Part shown: in pieces, positions 1-6,333 of the stretch
Position numbering within the stretch: position 1 is the stretch's first letter
How the letters are laid out: each line of letters starts with the position of its first letter
From: Actinomycetes bacterium
Lineage (GTDB): Bacteria > Actinomycetota > Actinomycetes > Actinomycetales > Cellulomonadaceae
Length of the DNA: 9,361 nucleotides
Direction: 5' to 3'
Assembly: GCA_023460255.1 (NCBI GenBank)
Contig: JAEWQZ010000131.1
Span: forward strand, 1-9,361
Program-made: the position numbers and the translations under genes
Notes under the pieces: model-generated
What the model saw: only the letters and a program-made list of their open reading frames with translations
What the model was told of the DNA's origin: nothing
The model's database searches: none

Positions 1-256
1 CCGCGACGCCGGTGGCCGCGACGAAGGCGGCGCCGGCGTACCGGGTGACCGTGAGCGCGACCGGGTGCGCGGCGACGAGCGGGCCGAGGCCGGCCACCCC
101 TGCCGAGATGAGCACGGCGTCCGCACCCGCACACAGGGCCACGACCACCCGGACGTGCTCCCGGCGGACGCCCTGGCGCAGCACGAAGGCGTTCTGCGCG
201 CCGATGGCCACGATGAGGCCGAGGCACGTGAGGAACCCCTGGAGAGCAGCCGCCAT
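1..256 (-). CDS. LysE/ArgO family basic amino acid exporter (partial, C-terminus off the window)
   Basis: This is the N-terminal 85 residues of a LysE/ArgO exporter, an inner-membrane protein that pumps out L-lysine and/or L-arginine when they accumulate. The family hallmark [12 protein letters not shown] is at residues 18-29, flanked by hydrophobic segments at about 4-20 and 36-60, with a further one at about 65-85. An Asp at residue 46 sits where relatives have the conserved SD motif. I chose the ATG at 256 because the protein then begins about six residues before the first helix, as in mycobacterial LysE proteins. An in-frame ATG at 298 would add 14 Pro-rich residues, and AAGGA is only about 2-3 bases before it, too close to act normally. 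A TACCCT hexamer ends 7 bp before the ATG at 256, suggesting a leaderless mRNA. The divergent LysR gene next door is the expected activator. The family is secure; whether it exports lysine or arginine is not. Confidence 0.9.
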   Translation of the reverse strand, partial: MAAALQGFLTCLGLIVAIGAQNAFVLRQGVRREHVRVVVALCAGADAVLISAGVAGLGPLVAAHPVALTVTRYAGAAFVAATGVA

Positions 257-263
257 GCCGGTG

Positions 264-269
264 AGGGTA
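264..269 (-). promoter_or_regulatory. Candidate -10 box of the exporter gene, leaderless type
   Basis: Read on the minus strand, TACCCT fits the actinobacterial TANNNT -10 pattern and lies 7 bp before the ATG at 256. That spacing would put the transcription start on the A of the ATG. No -35 match is visible, as expected of a promoter that needs a LysR-type activator. This is inference from spacing only. Confidence 0.4.
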
Positions 270-303
270 GGGTCGCGCGGGGGTGAAGGCCAGCTCATGT
301 TCC

Positions 304-316
304 TTGACAACCCTTA
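304..316. promoter_or_regulatory. Possible LysR-type operator (T-N11-A) between exporter and regulator
   Basis: The 13-bp element TTGACAACCCTTA has the T-N11-A form typical of LysR-family binding sites, though its inverted arms are weak. Its centre is about 54 bp upstream of the proposed exporter start at 256 and just upstream of the regulator's -10-like box. That position would suit both activation of the exporter and autoregulation. The T-N11-A pattern is common by chance, so this is a candidate only. Confidence 0.25.
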
Positions 317-320
317 GCAT
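315..320 (+). promoter_or_regulatory. Candidate -10 box of the LysR gene, leaderless type
   Basis: TAGCAT matches TATAAT at four of six positions and is followed by 6 bp and then the ATG at 327. There is no Shine-Dalgarno sequence before this ATG, so a leaderless transcript starting at the ATG is the simplest reading. The TTGACA at 304-309 is only 5 bp upstream and cannot be its -35 box. Confidence 0.45.
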
Positions 321-326
321 GGCTTC

Positions 327-1223
327 ATGGAGCTCGACCCTGCGCGGCTGGCCGCGCTCGCCGCCGTCGCCGAGGAGGGCACCTTCGAGGCCGCCGCGCG
401 GCGCCTGCACGTCACGCCGTCCGCCGTCAGCCAGCGGGTCAAGGCGCTCGAGGAGCAGGCCGGGCAGGTGCTCGTCCTGCGCAGCCGGCCGTGCCGTCCG
501 ACGGCGGCGGGTCGGCGCCTCGTCCGGCTCGCCGGGCAGATCGCGACCCTCCAGGCGGAGGCGGCACGCGAGGTGGGAGCCGGGCGTGGCCCGCTCCGCG
601 TGCCGGTCGCGGTCAACGCGGACTCCCTGTCCACCTGGTTCCCGGCGGCGTTGGCGGGGCTGCCGGAGCACGTCGTCGTCGACGTGCACCGCGAGGACCA
701 GGACCACTCCGCCGACCTCCTGCGCGACGGCGCCGTGATGGCTGCCGTGACCGCCGACGCGCGGCCCGTCCAGGGCTGCCGGGTCCGCCCTCTCGGCGCG
801 ATGCGCTACCTCGCCGTCGCGTCCCCCGGCTTCCACCACCGGTGGTTCGCCGACGGGCTGGAGGGCCTTCTCCGGGCTCCCACGCTCACCTTCAACCGCA
901 AGGACGCGCTCCAGGAGCGGTTCGCGCGGCGGGCGGTGGGCCGGACCGGCGCACCGCCCGTGCACTACGTGCCGTCGTCCTCGGCGTTCGTCGAGCTGGT
1001 CGAGGCCGGCCTCGGCTGGGGGATGGTGCCCGAGACCGCGGCAGCCGGGCCCGTCGCCCGGGGCTCGCTCGTCACGCTCGCCGACGAGGGGCTCGACGTG
1101 CCCCTGCACTGGCAGCACTGGCGCCTCGACGCCCCCACCCTGGCGGACCTCACGCTGCGCGTCGAGCGTGCGGCGAGGAGCGTCCTGCGTTTTGACCCCT
1201 CCCGCACCGCGCAGGTACTCTGA
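327..1223 (+). CDS. LysR-family transcriptional regulator, ArgP/LysG type
   Basis: This is a 298-residue regulator of the usual LysR length, likely the sensor of intracellular lysine/arginine that activates the divergent exporter gene. An N-terminal winged helix-turn-helix spans about residues 5-62, including [11 protein letters not shown] (32-42) and the RPTAAG wing at about 57-62. A periplasmic-binding-protein-like effector domain fills the rest. The segment [10 protein letters not shown] (96-105) closely matches the AVNADSLATW region of E. coli ArgP, as I recall it, and separates this subgroup from generic LysR proteins. Pairing with a divergent LysE/ArgO gene is the classic lysG-lysE or argP-argO arrangement. 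No Shine-Dalgarno sequence precedes the ATG, and a -10-like box sits 6 bp upstream. The last codons overlap the rplM promoter. Family and subgroup are clear; the effector is inferred from relatives. Confidence 0.92.
   Translation: MELDPARLAALAAVAEEGTFEAAARRLHVTPSAVSQRVKALEEQAGQVLVLRSRPCRPTAAGRRLVRLAGQIATLQAEAAREVGAGRGPLRVPVAVNADSLSTWFPAALAGLPEHVVVDVHREDQDHSADLLRDGAVMAAVTADARPVQGCRVRPLGAMRYLAVASPGFHHRWFADGLEGLLRAPTLTFNRKDALQERFARRAVGRTGAPPVHYVPSSSAFVELVEAGLGWGMVPETAAAGPVARGSLVTLADEGLDVPLHWQHWRLDAPTLADLTLRVERAARSVLRFDPSRTAQVL
1192..1221 (+). promoter_or_regulatory. Promoter of rplM-rpsI, inside the 3' end of the LysR gene
   Basis: TTGACC (1192-1197) and TACTCT (1216-1221) are separated by 18 bp, a good match to a housekeeping sigma-70-type promoter. 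Transcription would start near 1228, leaving a leader of about 127 nt before rplM. The elements lie in the last codons of the upstream gene, and the -10 box ends on the first base of its TGA stop. Confidence 0.75.
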
Positions 1224-1227
1224 CACG

Positions 1228-1354
1228 TCGTTGTGCGGCTCCGGCGCGCCCGCGGACCGTCGCGGGCGGCGAGCGGACCATCCGCAGAACGTGCCCGGCC
1301 TGCCGTGTGCGGCGGCCGGGACACCATCAGCTACGCGAGACAGAGGCTACGACC
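1228..1354 (+). promoter_or_regulatory. Structured 5' leader of rplM-rpsI with three hairpins
   Basis: Three consecutive inverted repeats fill this leader. The first pairs 1247-1254 with 1261-1268 (8 bp, 6-nt loop). The second pairs 1273-1277 with 1281-1285 (5 bp, 3-nt loop). The third pairs 1294-1300 with 1314-1320 and 1302-1305 with 1310-1313: 11 pairs with one bulged T at 1301 and a TGTG loop. A short direct repeat GCTACG (1330-1335 and 1346-1351) flanks the ribosome binding site region. L13 leaders that autoregulate are known in other bacteria. A similar role here is inference, since GC-rich DNA forms hairpins easily. Confidence 0.45.
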
Positions 1355-1798
1355 GTGCGCACGTACACCCCGAAGCCCGGCGACGTCGAGCGGACCTGGC
1401 ACGTGATCGACGCCACCGACGTCGTGCTGGGCCGTCTCGCCACGCAGGCCGCCACGCTCCTGCGCGGCAAGCACAAGGCGACGTTCGCCCCGCACGTGGA
1501 CACGGGCGACTTCGTCATCGTGATCAACGCCGACAAGGTGGCCCTCACGGGCACCAAGCGCGAGACCAAGCTCGCCTACCGGCACTCCGGGTACCCGGGT
1601 GGCCTGCGCGCGACGCCGGTCGGCGAGCTGCTCGCCAAGCGGCCCGAGCGCGTCGTCGAGACGGCCGTGCGCGGCATGCTCCCCAAGACCACCCTGGGCC
1701 GCGCGCAGCTGCGCAAGCTCAAGGTCTACGCCGGCCCGGAGCACCCGCACGCCGCGCAGAAGCCCCAGCCCTTCGACATCACGCAGGTCGCCCAGTAG
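1355..1798 (+). CDS. rplM: 50S ribosomal protein L13
   Basis: L13 is an early-assembling large-subunit protein that binds 23S rRNA. The product is 147 residues, the normal actinobacterial length, beginning [10 protein letters not shown] with the core [16 protein letters not shown] at 15-30. The signature region around 82-125 includes [12 protein letters not shown] and [10 protein letters not shown] chose the GTG at 1355: AGAGG at 1342-1346 lies 8 bp upstream, and the protein then starts where homologues do. An in-frame ATG at 1307 falls inside the loop of a strong leader hairpin and would add 16 unconserved residues. The gene is first in a two-gene operon with rpsI, 44 bp downstream. Identification is secure. 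Confidence 0.97.
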   Translation: MRTYTPKPGDVERTWHVIDATDVVLGRLATQAATLLRGKHKATFAPHVDTGDFVIVINADKVALTGTKRETKLAYRHSGYPGGLRATPVGELLAKRPERVVETAVRGMLPKTTLGRAQLRKLKVYAGPEHPHAAQKPQPFDITQVAQ

Positions 1799-1842
1799 GG
1801 CGCTGGCGCGACCACCCACTCCACAGGACGCGAGGACACCCA

Positions 1843-2328
1843 GTGGCCGAGACCACGGTCGACACCGACTTCGAGGGCGAGACGCCCACCAGCTACACCT
1901 CCGAGACGCCCACGCCCGGCGGCCGCGGCCAGAGCCTGACGGCGCCCGGGCAGGCGCTCGGCCGGCGCAAGGAGGCGGTGGCGCGCGTGCGCCTCGTGCC
2001 CGGCACCGGCCAGTGGCGGATCAACGGCCGCACCCTCGAGGAGTACTTCCCGAACAAGGTGCACCAGCAGATCGTCAACTCCCCCCTCAAGCTCGTCGAC
2101 GTCGAGGGTCGCTTCGACGTCATCGCGCGGATCACCGGCGGCGGCGTGACCGGCCAGGCCGGCGCCCTGCGTCTCGGGATCGCCCGTGCGCTCAACGCCA
2201 TCGACGCCGAGCACAACCGGCCGGCGCTGAAGAAGGCCGGCTACCTCACGCGCGACCCGCGCGTGGTGGAGCGCAAGAAGGCCGGCCTGAAGAAGGCCCG
2301 CAAGGCGCCCCAGTACTCCAAGCGCTGA
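1843..2328 (+). CDS. rpsI: 30S ribosomal protein S9
   Basis: S9 is a small-subunit protein whose C-terminal tail reaches the P site. The product is 161 residues. The conserved core starts near residue 38 ([14 protein letters not shown]) and contains [11 protein letters not shown] (61-71), the glycine-rich [16 protein letters not shown] segment, and the C-terminal YSKR that contacts P-site tRNA in the family. The first 37 or so residues are an acidic, Thr/Pro-rich extension with ETPT twice; such extensions are common in actinobacterial S9 and absent from E. coli S9. The start is the GTG at 1843, with GAGGA at 1832-1836, 6 bp upstream. It is cotranscribed with rplM and followed by an intrinsic terminator. 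Confidence 0.97.
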   Translation: MAETTVDTDFEGETPTSYTSETPTPGGRGQSLTAPGQALGRRKEAVARVRLVPGTGQWRINGRTLEEYFPNKVHQQIVNSPLKLVDVEGRFDVIARITGGGVTGQAGALRLGIARALNAIDAEHNRPALKKAGYLTRDPRVVERKKAGLKKARKAPQYSKR

Positions 2329-2338
2329 CCGTGCAGCC

Positions 2339-2374
2339 ACGGCCCCGACGGATGCCGTCGGGGCCGTTGCTCTT
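2339..2374 (+). terminator. Intrinsic terminator of the rplM-rpsI operon
   Basis: A perfect 13-bp stem pairs 2339-2351 with 2355-2367 around a 3-nt ATG loop, 10 bp after the rpsI stop. It is followed by TGCTCTT, a modest T-rich tail. The stem strength and its position make this the clearest terminator in the window. Confidence 0.9.
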
Positions 2375-2395
2375 CCCGGCCCCTGTCCAGCGGGC

Positions 2396-2425
2396 CGGAC
2401 GCGGCGGGCGCGGGTGTGGCACAGT
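2396..2425 (+). promoter_or_regulatory. Weak candidate promoter of glmM-def
   Basis: A -10-like CACAGT (2420-2425), preceded by TGTGG, lies about 22 bp before glmM. A poor -35-like CGGACG (2396-2401) is 18 bp upstream of it. Each matches consensus at only three positions. A promoter is expected somewhere here because a strong terminator closes the preceding operon, but its exact position is uncertain. Confidence 0.25.
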
Positions 2426-2446
2426 CGGGCACGACGAGGAGGTCTG

Positions 2447-3811
2447 ATGGCGCGGTTGTTCGGTACCGATGGTGTCCGGGGGATGGCGAACCGCGACGTG
2501 ACGGCCGAGCTGGCGCTGGACGTGTCGGTCGCCGCCGCGCACGTCCTCGGCTCGACCGGGGCGTTCGCCGGGCACCGGCCCCGCGCGGTGGTCGGCCGTG
2601 ACCCGCGTGCGTCGGGGGAGTTCCTGTCCGCCGCCGTCGTCGCGGGCCTGGCGAGCGCGGGGGTCGACGTCGTCGACGTGGGCGTCCTGCCGACACCGGG
2701 CGTCGCGTACCTGACGAGCGCACTCGGCGTCGACCTCGGCGTGATGCTCTCCGCGTCGCACAACCCGATGCCCGACAACGGGATCAAGTTCTTCGCCCGC
2801 GGCGGGCAGAAGCTGCCCGACGACGTCGAGGACGCCATCGAGCAGCGGATGGGCGAGCCCTGGGAGCGGCCGGTCGGCGACGGCGTGGGCCGCATCAACG
2901 CCGAGCCGGGCATCACCGAGGAGCTGTACATCAGCCACCTCGTGCAGACGCTGCCCGAGTCCGTGGCTGCGGCCGGGCTCCGGGGCCTGCGGATCGCCGT
3001 CGACTGCGCCAACGGCGCCGCGAGCGAGGCCGGCCCGGCCACCCTGCGCGCGGCGGGGGCGGACGTCGTCGTCATCAACGCCTCGCCGGACGGGCGGAAC
3101 ATCAACGAGCAGTGCGGCAGCACGCACATGGAGCCGCTGCGGGCCGCGGTGGTGGCCTCCGGCGCGGACCTGGGCGTGGCGTTCGACGGCGACGCGGACA
3201 GGTGCCTGGCCGTCGACCACACGGGCGCGCTCGTCGACGGCGACCAGATCATGGGCATCCTCGCGACGGCCATGCGCGACCGCGGCGAGCTGGCGCACGA
3301 CACGCTGGTCACCACCGTGATGAGCAACCTCGGCCTCACCCTCGCCATGGCAGAGGCCGGCATCACCACCGTGCAGACGGCGGTGGGCGACAGGTACGTG
3401 CTCGAGGCGATGCGCAACGGCGGGTTCGACCTGGGCGGTGAGCAGTCCGGCCACCTCGTCATCGCCCGCCACGCCACGACCGGTGACGGCATCCTCACTG
3501 CGCTCCAGATGGCCGCGCGCATCGCCGAGTCCGGCCGGTCGCTCGCCGAGCTCGCCAGCGGGATCCAGCGGTTGCCGCAGGTCCTCGTCAACGTCTCGGG
3601 CGTCGACCGGGCGCGGGCGCAGACGGACGAGGGCGTGCGCGACGCGGTCTCCGCGGCCGAGGCCCGGCTCGGGCAGGACGGGCGCGTCCTGCTACGGCCG
3701 TCGGGCACCGAGCCGGTGGTGCGCGTCATGGTCGAGGCGCGCCGGACGGAGGTGGCCGAGGAGGTCGCCGCGACCCTCGCCGAGGTGGTGCGGGAGCGGC
3801 TGGCGCTGTGA
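2447..3811 (+). CDS. glmM: Phosphoglucosamine mutase
   Basis: GlmM interconverts glucosamine-6-phosphate and glucosamine-1-phosphate in the cytoplasm, the second step toward UDP-GlcNAc. The product is 454 residues, a normal length. It begins [12 protein letters not shown], and every catalytic element of the phosphohexomutase fold is present: SASHNP at 102-107 with the phosphorylated serine at 104, the metal-binding DGDADR at 247-252, the sugar-specificity loop GEQSG at 331-335, and the phosphate-binding RPSGTEP at 417-423. The start is the ATG at 2447, with GAGGAGG at 2436-2442. An in-frame ATG at 2414 would place this Shine-Dalgarno sequence inside the gene and add unconserved residues. Its stop overlaps the deformylase start by 4 bp, implying translational coupling. 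Activation by serine phosphorylation is known for the family. Confidence 0.97.
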   Translation: MARLFGTDGVRGMANRDVTAELALDVSVAAAHVLGSTGAFAGHRPRAVVGRDPRASGEFLSAAVVAGLASAGVDVVDVGVLPTPGVAYLTSALGVDLGVMLSASHNPMPDNGIKFFARGGQKLPDDVEDAIEQRMGEPWERPVGDGVGRINAEPGITEELYISHLVQTLPESVAAAGLRGLRIAVDCANGAASEAGPATLRAAGADVVVINASPDGRNINEQCGSTHMEPLRAAVVASGADLGVAFDGDADRCLAVDHTGALVDGDQIMGILATAMRDRGELAHDTLVTTVMSNLGLTLAMAEAGITTVQTAVGDRYVLEAMRNGGFDLGGEQSGHLVIARHATTGDGILTALQMAARIAESGRSLAELASGIQRLPQVLVNVSGVDRARAQTDEGVRDAVSAAEARLGQDGRVLLRPSGTEPVVRVMVEARRTEVAEEVAATLAEVVRERLAL

Positions 3812-4443
3812 ACGCGACGGGCGAGACCCGCCGGCGGGTCGAGCAGCTGCTCTCCCGGCCGGCGCCCTGGCCGATCGTGCAGGCGGGGCACCCCGTGCTG
3901 CGCGCCGTCGCCGCACCGTACGACGGCGAGCTCGACGCCGGCACCTTCGAGGCGCTGCTCGCGGGGATGCGGGTGACGATGCGCGAGGCGCCCGGAGTGG
4001 GGCTCGCAGCGCCGCAGGTGGGGCTCGGGCTGGCCCTCGCGGTGCTCGAGGACCCGGGTGCGCCCGACGACGAGACGACGGCGGTCCGGGAGCGGCCGCC
4101 GCTGCCCTTCCGCGTGCTGGTCAACCCGGCCTACGAGCCGGCGGGCGAGGAGCGGGTCGGCTTCTACGAGGGGTGCCTGAGCGTCGCCGGCTGGTCCGCC
4201 GTGACCGCGCGCTGGCGCACGGTGCGCCTGACCGGCGCCGACGAGCAGGGCCGGCCCTTGGACGAGGTCGTGACGGGCTGGCCGGCCCGCATCGTCCAGC
4301 ACGAGACAGACCACCTGCGCGGCCGCCTGTACATCGACGTCGCCGAGACCCGGTCGCTGGTCAGCGACAGGTTCGCCGCGGCCTGGGCGTTCGACCCGAC
4401 GCCGGTGCGGGCCGCGGAGGCGCTGGGCTTCGACCTGCCCTGA
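3808..4443 (+). CDS. def: Peptide deformylase
   Basis: Peptide deformylase removes the formyl group from the N-terminal methionine of new proteins. The 211-residue product has all three family motifs: [10 protein letters not shown] (63-72), EGCLSV (121-126) with metal-ligand Cys123, and QHETDHL (164-170) with ligands His165 and His169 and catalytic Glu166. About 20 residues precede the conserved start of the fold, and an insert around 83-98 is Pro/Glu/Asp-rich. The GTG start at 3808 shares four bases (GTGA) with the glmM stop; GGAG at 3793-3796 may assist. In many bacteria def sits beside fmt, so this copy beside glmM may be one of two deformylases; that is inference. All active-site residues are intact, so it should be functional. 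Confidence 0.95.
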   Translation: MNATGETRRRVEQLLSRPAPWPIVQAGHPVLRAVAAPYDGELDAGTFEALLAGMRVTMREAPGVGLAAPQVGLGLALAVLEDPGAPDDETTAVRERPPLPFRVLVNPAYEPAGEERVGFYEGCLSVAGWSAVTARWRTVRLTGADEQGRPLDEVVTGWPARIVQHETDHLRGRLYIDVAETRSLVSDRFAAAWAFDPTPVRAAEALGFDLP

Positions 4444-4463
4444 GCCGGGTCGCTGCGGGCTCA

Positions 4464-4484
4464 GGGTCCGCTCCGGGCGGACCC
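4464..4484 (+). terminator. Possible terminator hairpin after the deformylase gene
   Basis: A perfect 8-bp stem pairs 4464-4471 with 4477-4484 around a 5-nt loop, 20 bp after the def stop. No T-run follows, and alternative pairings with the GC-rich bases at 4482-4500 are possible. Its place before a candidate promoter suits a transcript end, but it may be only a stable RNA 3' structure. Confidence 0.35.
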
Positions 4485-4511
4485 CGGTGCCGCCCCGGGG
4501 GCGCGGTGCCC

Positions 4512-4517
4512 TACCGT
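4512..4517 (+). promoter_or_regulatory. Candidate -10 box of the DedA gene
   Basis: TACCGT fits TANNNT and lies 36 bp before the GTG start, giving a leader of about 30 nt that contains the GGAG ribosome binding site at 4545-4548. No -35 element can be recognised. The 110-bp gap after def supports separate transcription. Confidence 0.3.
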
Positions 4518-4553
4518 GGTCGGAGCACGCCCCCGCCGAACCCCGGAGCGCCA

Positions 4554-5303
4554 GTGGCCGACCTCCTCAACGCCGTGAGCGAGTGGGCCGTCGCGCTCGC
4601 GGGCACCCCCTGGGTGTTCGTCGCGCTCTACGCGTTCGCCACGATCGACGGCTTCTTCCCGCCGATCCCGAGCGAGTCGGTGATCATCGCCCTCGCGGCG
4701 CTCTTCGTCGCGAACGGGACGCCGGACTTCTGGATCCTCGGCGCGGTGGCGGCGGCGGGAGCCTTCACCGGCGACCAGATCGCGTACTCGATCGGCAAGC
4801 ACATCCCGATCCGACGCCTGCGCTTCATGCGCGGGGCCAAGGCCCAGGCGGCCCTGGCGTGGGCGGAGCGGGCCCTGGCGGAGCGGGGGGCGTCGTTCAT
4901 CATCGCGGCGCGGTACGTCCCGATCGGGCGGGTCGCGGTGAACATGACGGCGGGCGCCACCGGCTACCCACGCCGCCGGTTCAGCGCCCTCGCCGTCGTC
5001 GCGGCGATCAGCTGGTCGATCTACTCGGTGCTCCTCGGCATCGGCGCGGGCAAGCTCTTCGGCAAGGAGCACCCGTTGCTCGCCATGGCCATCGGCGTCG
5101 CCGCCGGCCTGCTCCTCGGCGTCCTGGTGGACTGGCTGATCTCCTGGTGGGGGCGGCGTCGGGGTCGTCCCGTCGGAGTCCTGCCCCTCGCGGGCGCCGA
5201 CGACGCGGGGACGGACGGCGCGCTCACGGGCGACGTCGAGGTGGCTTCGGTGGCGGATGACGAGCCGCTGACGCCGACGGCCGACCCGGGATCGGCGACC
5301 TGA
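4554..5303 (+). CDS. DedA-family (SNARE-associated/VTT-type) integral membrane protein
   Basis: This 249-residue protein has the DedA layout: a first hydrophobic segment (about 12-32) running into FFPPIPSESVII (34-45), a second segment (42-54), GAFTGDQIAYSIGKH (69-83), an amphipathic linker, RYVPIGRVAVNMTAGATGYPRRRF (120-143) matching the family's R-x-x-P-x-x-R region, and hydrophobic segments at about 145-165 and 175-195. DedA proteins support membrane homeostasis, and some flip undecaprenyl phosphate or other lipids; which applies here cannot be read from sequence. A basic WWGRRRGR stretch is followed by an acidic, probably disordered tail of about 43 residues (207-249). The GTG at 4554 is chosen because GGAG lies 5 bp upstream and residues then match the family start. 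It converges on coaA with 16 bp between stops. Confidence 0.9.
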   Translation: MADLLNAVSEWAVALAGTPWVFVALYAFATIDGFFPPIPSESVIIALAALFVANGTPDFWILGAVAAAGAFTGDQIAYSIGKHIPIRRLRFMRGAKAQAALAWAERALAERGASFIIAARYVPIGRVAVNMTAGATGYPRRRFSALAVVAAISWSIYSVLLGIGAGKLFGKEHPLLAMAIGVAAGLLLGVLVDWLISWWGRRRGRPVGVLPLAGADDAGTDGALTGDVEVASVADDEPLTPTADPGSAT

Positions 5304-5317
5304 GGCACCCGCCTCAG
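5300..5317. terminator. Stop-codon hairpin between the DedA and coaA genes
   Basis: CTGAGGC (5300-5306) pairs with GCCTCAG (5311-5317) around a 4-nt loop. The left arm includes the DedA stop codon, and the hairpin ends 2 bp before the coaA stop. Its place between convergent genes suggests a bidirectional terminator, although no T-run follows on either strand. Confidence 0.4.
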
Positions 5318-5319
5318 CC

Positions 5320-6261
5320 TCAGAGCTTGCGCAGTCGGACGCGCTCGACGGCGTGGTCCGCCCCCTTGCGCAGCACGAGCGTGGCCCTGCCGCGCGTCGG
5401 GAGGATGTTCTGCTCGAGGTTCGGCGCGTTGATGGCGTCCCAGATGCTCTGCGCCGTCGCGACCGCCTCGGCGTCGCTGAGGGTCGCGAACCGGTGGAAG
5501 TACGAGGCGGGCTGCGCGAACGCCGTCTGGCGCAGCGACAGGAACCGGTCGATGTACCACTGGCGGATGTCGCCGGCGCGCGCGTCGACGTAGATCGAGA
5601 AGTCGAAGTAGTCGCTCACCGCGAGGCTGGACTCGCCGGCCGTGCTCGCCCGCGCCGGCTGGAGCACGTTCAGGCCCTCGACGATCAGCACGTCGGGCGA
5701 GCGCACCACCACGTGCTCGTCGGGGACGATGTCGTAGGTCAGGTGCGAGTACACGGGGGCGCGCACCTCGGGACGGCCCGCCTTGATTGCGGCGAGGAAC
5801 CTCAGCAGGGCGCGCCTGTCGTAGGACTCCGGGAAGCCTTTGCGCTCCATGAGCCCGCGTCGCTCGAGCTCGACGTTCGGCAGCAGGAACCCGTCGGTGG
5901 TGACGAGCTCCACCCTCGGGGTCTCGGGCCAGCGCGCCATGAGCTCGCGCAGCACCCGCGCCGTCGTCGACTTGCCGACGGCGACCGAGCCGGAGATCCC
6001 GATGACGTACGGCGTCCGTGCGCCGGTCTCACCGAGGAAGATCGACGACGCCGCGTGCAGCGCCCCCGTCGCGTTGACGTAGAGGTTGAGCAGCCGCGAC
6101 AACGGCCGGTACACCGCGTCGACCTCGGACAGGTCGATCGGGTCGCCGAGGCCACGCAGCCGCGCCACGTCCGCGTCGGTCAGGGGCAACGGGGTGGCGG
6201 CGGAGAGCCGGCTCCAGGCCTCCCGGTCGAGGTCCACGTACGGTGTGGGGATCTCTGCCAC
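5320..6261 (-). CDS. coaA: Type I pantothenate kinase
   Basis: CoaA phosphorylates pantothenate with ATP, the first and usually rate-setting step of CoA synthesis in the cytoplasm. The 313-residue product has the type I features: Walker [10 protein letters not shown] (91-99) with Lys97, TTDGFLLPN (121-129) with the catalytic-region Asp123, KGFPESYD (141-148), [11 protein letters not shown] (170-180), IVEGLNVLQ (193-201), and YIDRF (236-240). The length fits the family. The start is the GTG at 6261, giving [16 protein letters not shown], typical of actinobacterial CoaA. There is no Shine-Dalgarno sequence, but CAGACT ends 7 bp upstream, suggesting a leaderless mRNA. The frame stays open upstream only because it runs antisense to glmS and acpS. 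It is divergent from glmS. Feedback inhibition by CoA is a known family property. Confidence 0.96.
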   Translation of the reverse strand: MAEIPTPYVDLDREAWSRLSAATPLPLTDADVARLRGLGDPIDLSEVDAVYRPLSRLLNLYVNATGALHAASSIFLGETGARTPYVIGISGSVAVGKSTTARVLRELMARWPETPRVELVTTDGFLLPNVELERRGLMERKGFPESYDRRALLRFLAAIKAGRPEVRAPVYSHLTYDIVPDEHVVVRSPDVLIVEGLNVLQPARASTAGESSLAVSDYFDFSIYVDARAGDIRQWYIDRFLSLRQTAFAQPASYFHRFATLSDAEAVATAQSIWDAINAPNLEQNILPTRGRATLVLRKGADHAVERVRLRKL

Positions 6262-6268
6262 GGGGAGC

Positions 6269-6274
6269 AGTCTG
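6269..6274 (-). promoter_or_regulatory. Candidate -10 box of coaA, leaderless type
   Basis: On the minus strand CAGACT lies 7 bp before the coaA GTG, so transcription could begin at the start codon. It differs from TANNNT at the first base, and no -35 match is visible. The similar TAGACT serving glmS on the other strand makes it more credible. Confidence 0.4.
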
Positions 6275-6321
6275 CCGTAGCGACGCCGATGACGGGCGCG
6301 GGGGGCACGGGACCGGTCGCC

Positions 6322-6327
6322 TAGACT
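6322..6327 (+). promoter_or_regulatory. -10 box of glmS, leaderless type
   Basis: TAGACT fits TANNNT and is followed by exactly 6 bp and the glmS ATG. No Shine-Dalgarno sequence lies between the box and the ATG. This is the standard arrangement of leaderless actinobacterial genes. The -35 region is not recognisable. Confidence 0.6.
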
Positions 6328-6333
6328 CGCGGC

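Noticed and set aside
257..298. ATG at 298 as the exporter start
   Set aside because: It adds 14 Pro-rich residues not seen in relatives, and its AAGGA is too close to the codon. The ATG at 256 fits the family length and has a -10-like box 7 bp upstream.
304..309. TTGACA as a -35 box for the LysR gene
   Set aside because: A 17-18 bp spacer would place the -10 box on or after the start codon, and the likely -10 box is only 5 bp away. It may be part of an operator instead.
1307..1354. ATG at 1307 as the rplM start
   Set aside because: It lies in the loop of a strong leader hairpin, has no ribosome binding site, and adds unconserved residues. The GTG at 1355 has AGAGG and matches L13.
1726..4314. 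862-codon minus-strand open frame across rpsI, glmM and def
   Set aside because: It is antisense to three confident genes and has the Arg/Ala/Ser/Pro-rich composition typical of a shadow frame.
3438..4553. Plus-strand open frame running into the DedA gene from within glmM
   Set aside because: It is out of frame with glmM and def, and its translation is Arg/Ala/Gly-rich. Only the part from the GTG at 4554 has family similarity and a ribosome binding site.
6262..6333. glmS ribozyme or riboswitch upstream of glmS
   Set aside because: The whole intergenic gap is 72 bp, too short for the ribozyme and its promoter, and the -10 box sits 6 bp from the ATG. The glmS ribozyme is known chiefly from Firmicutes.
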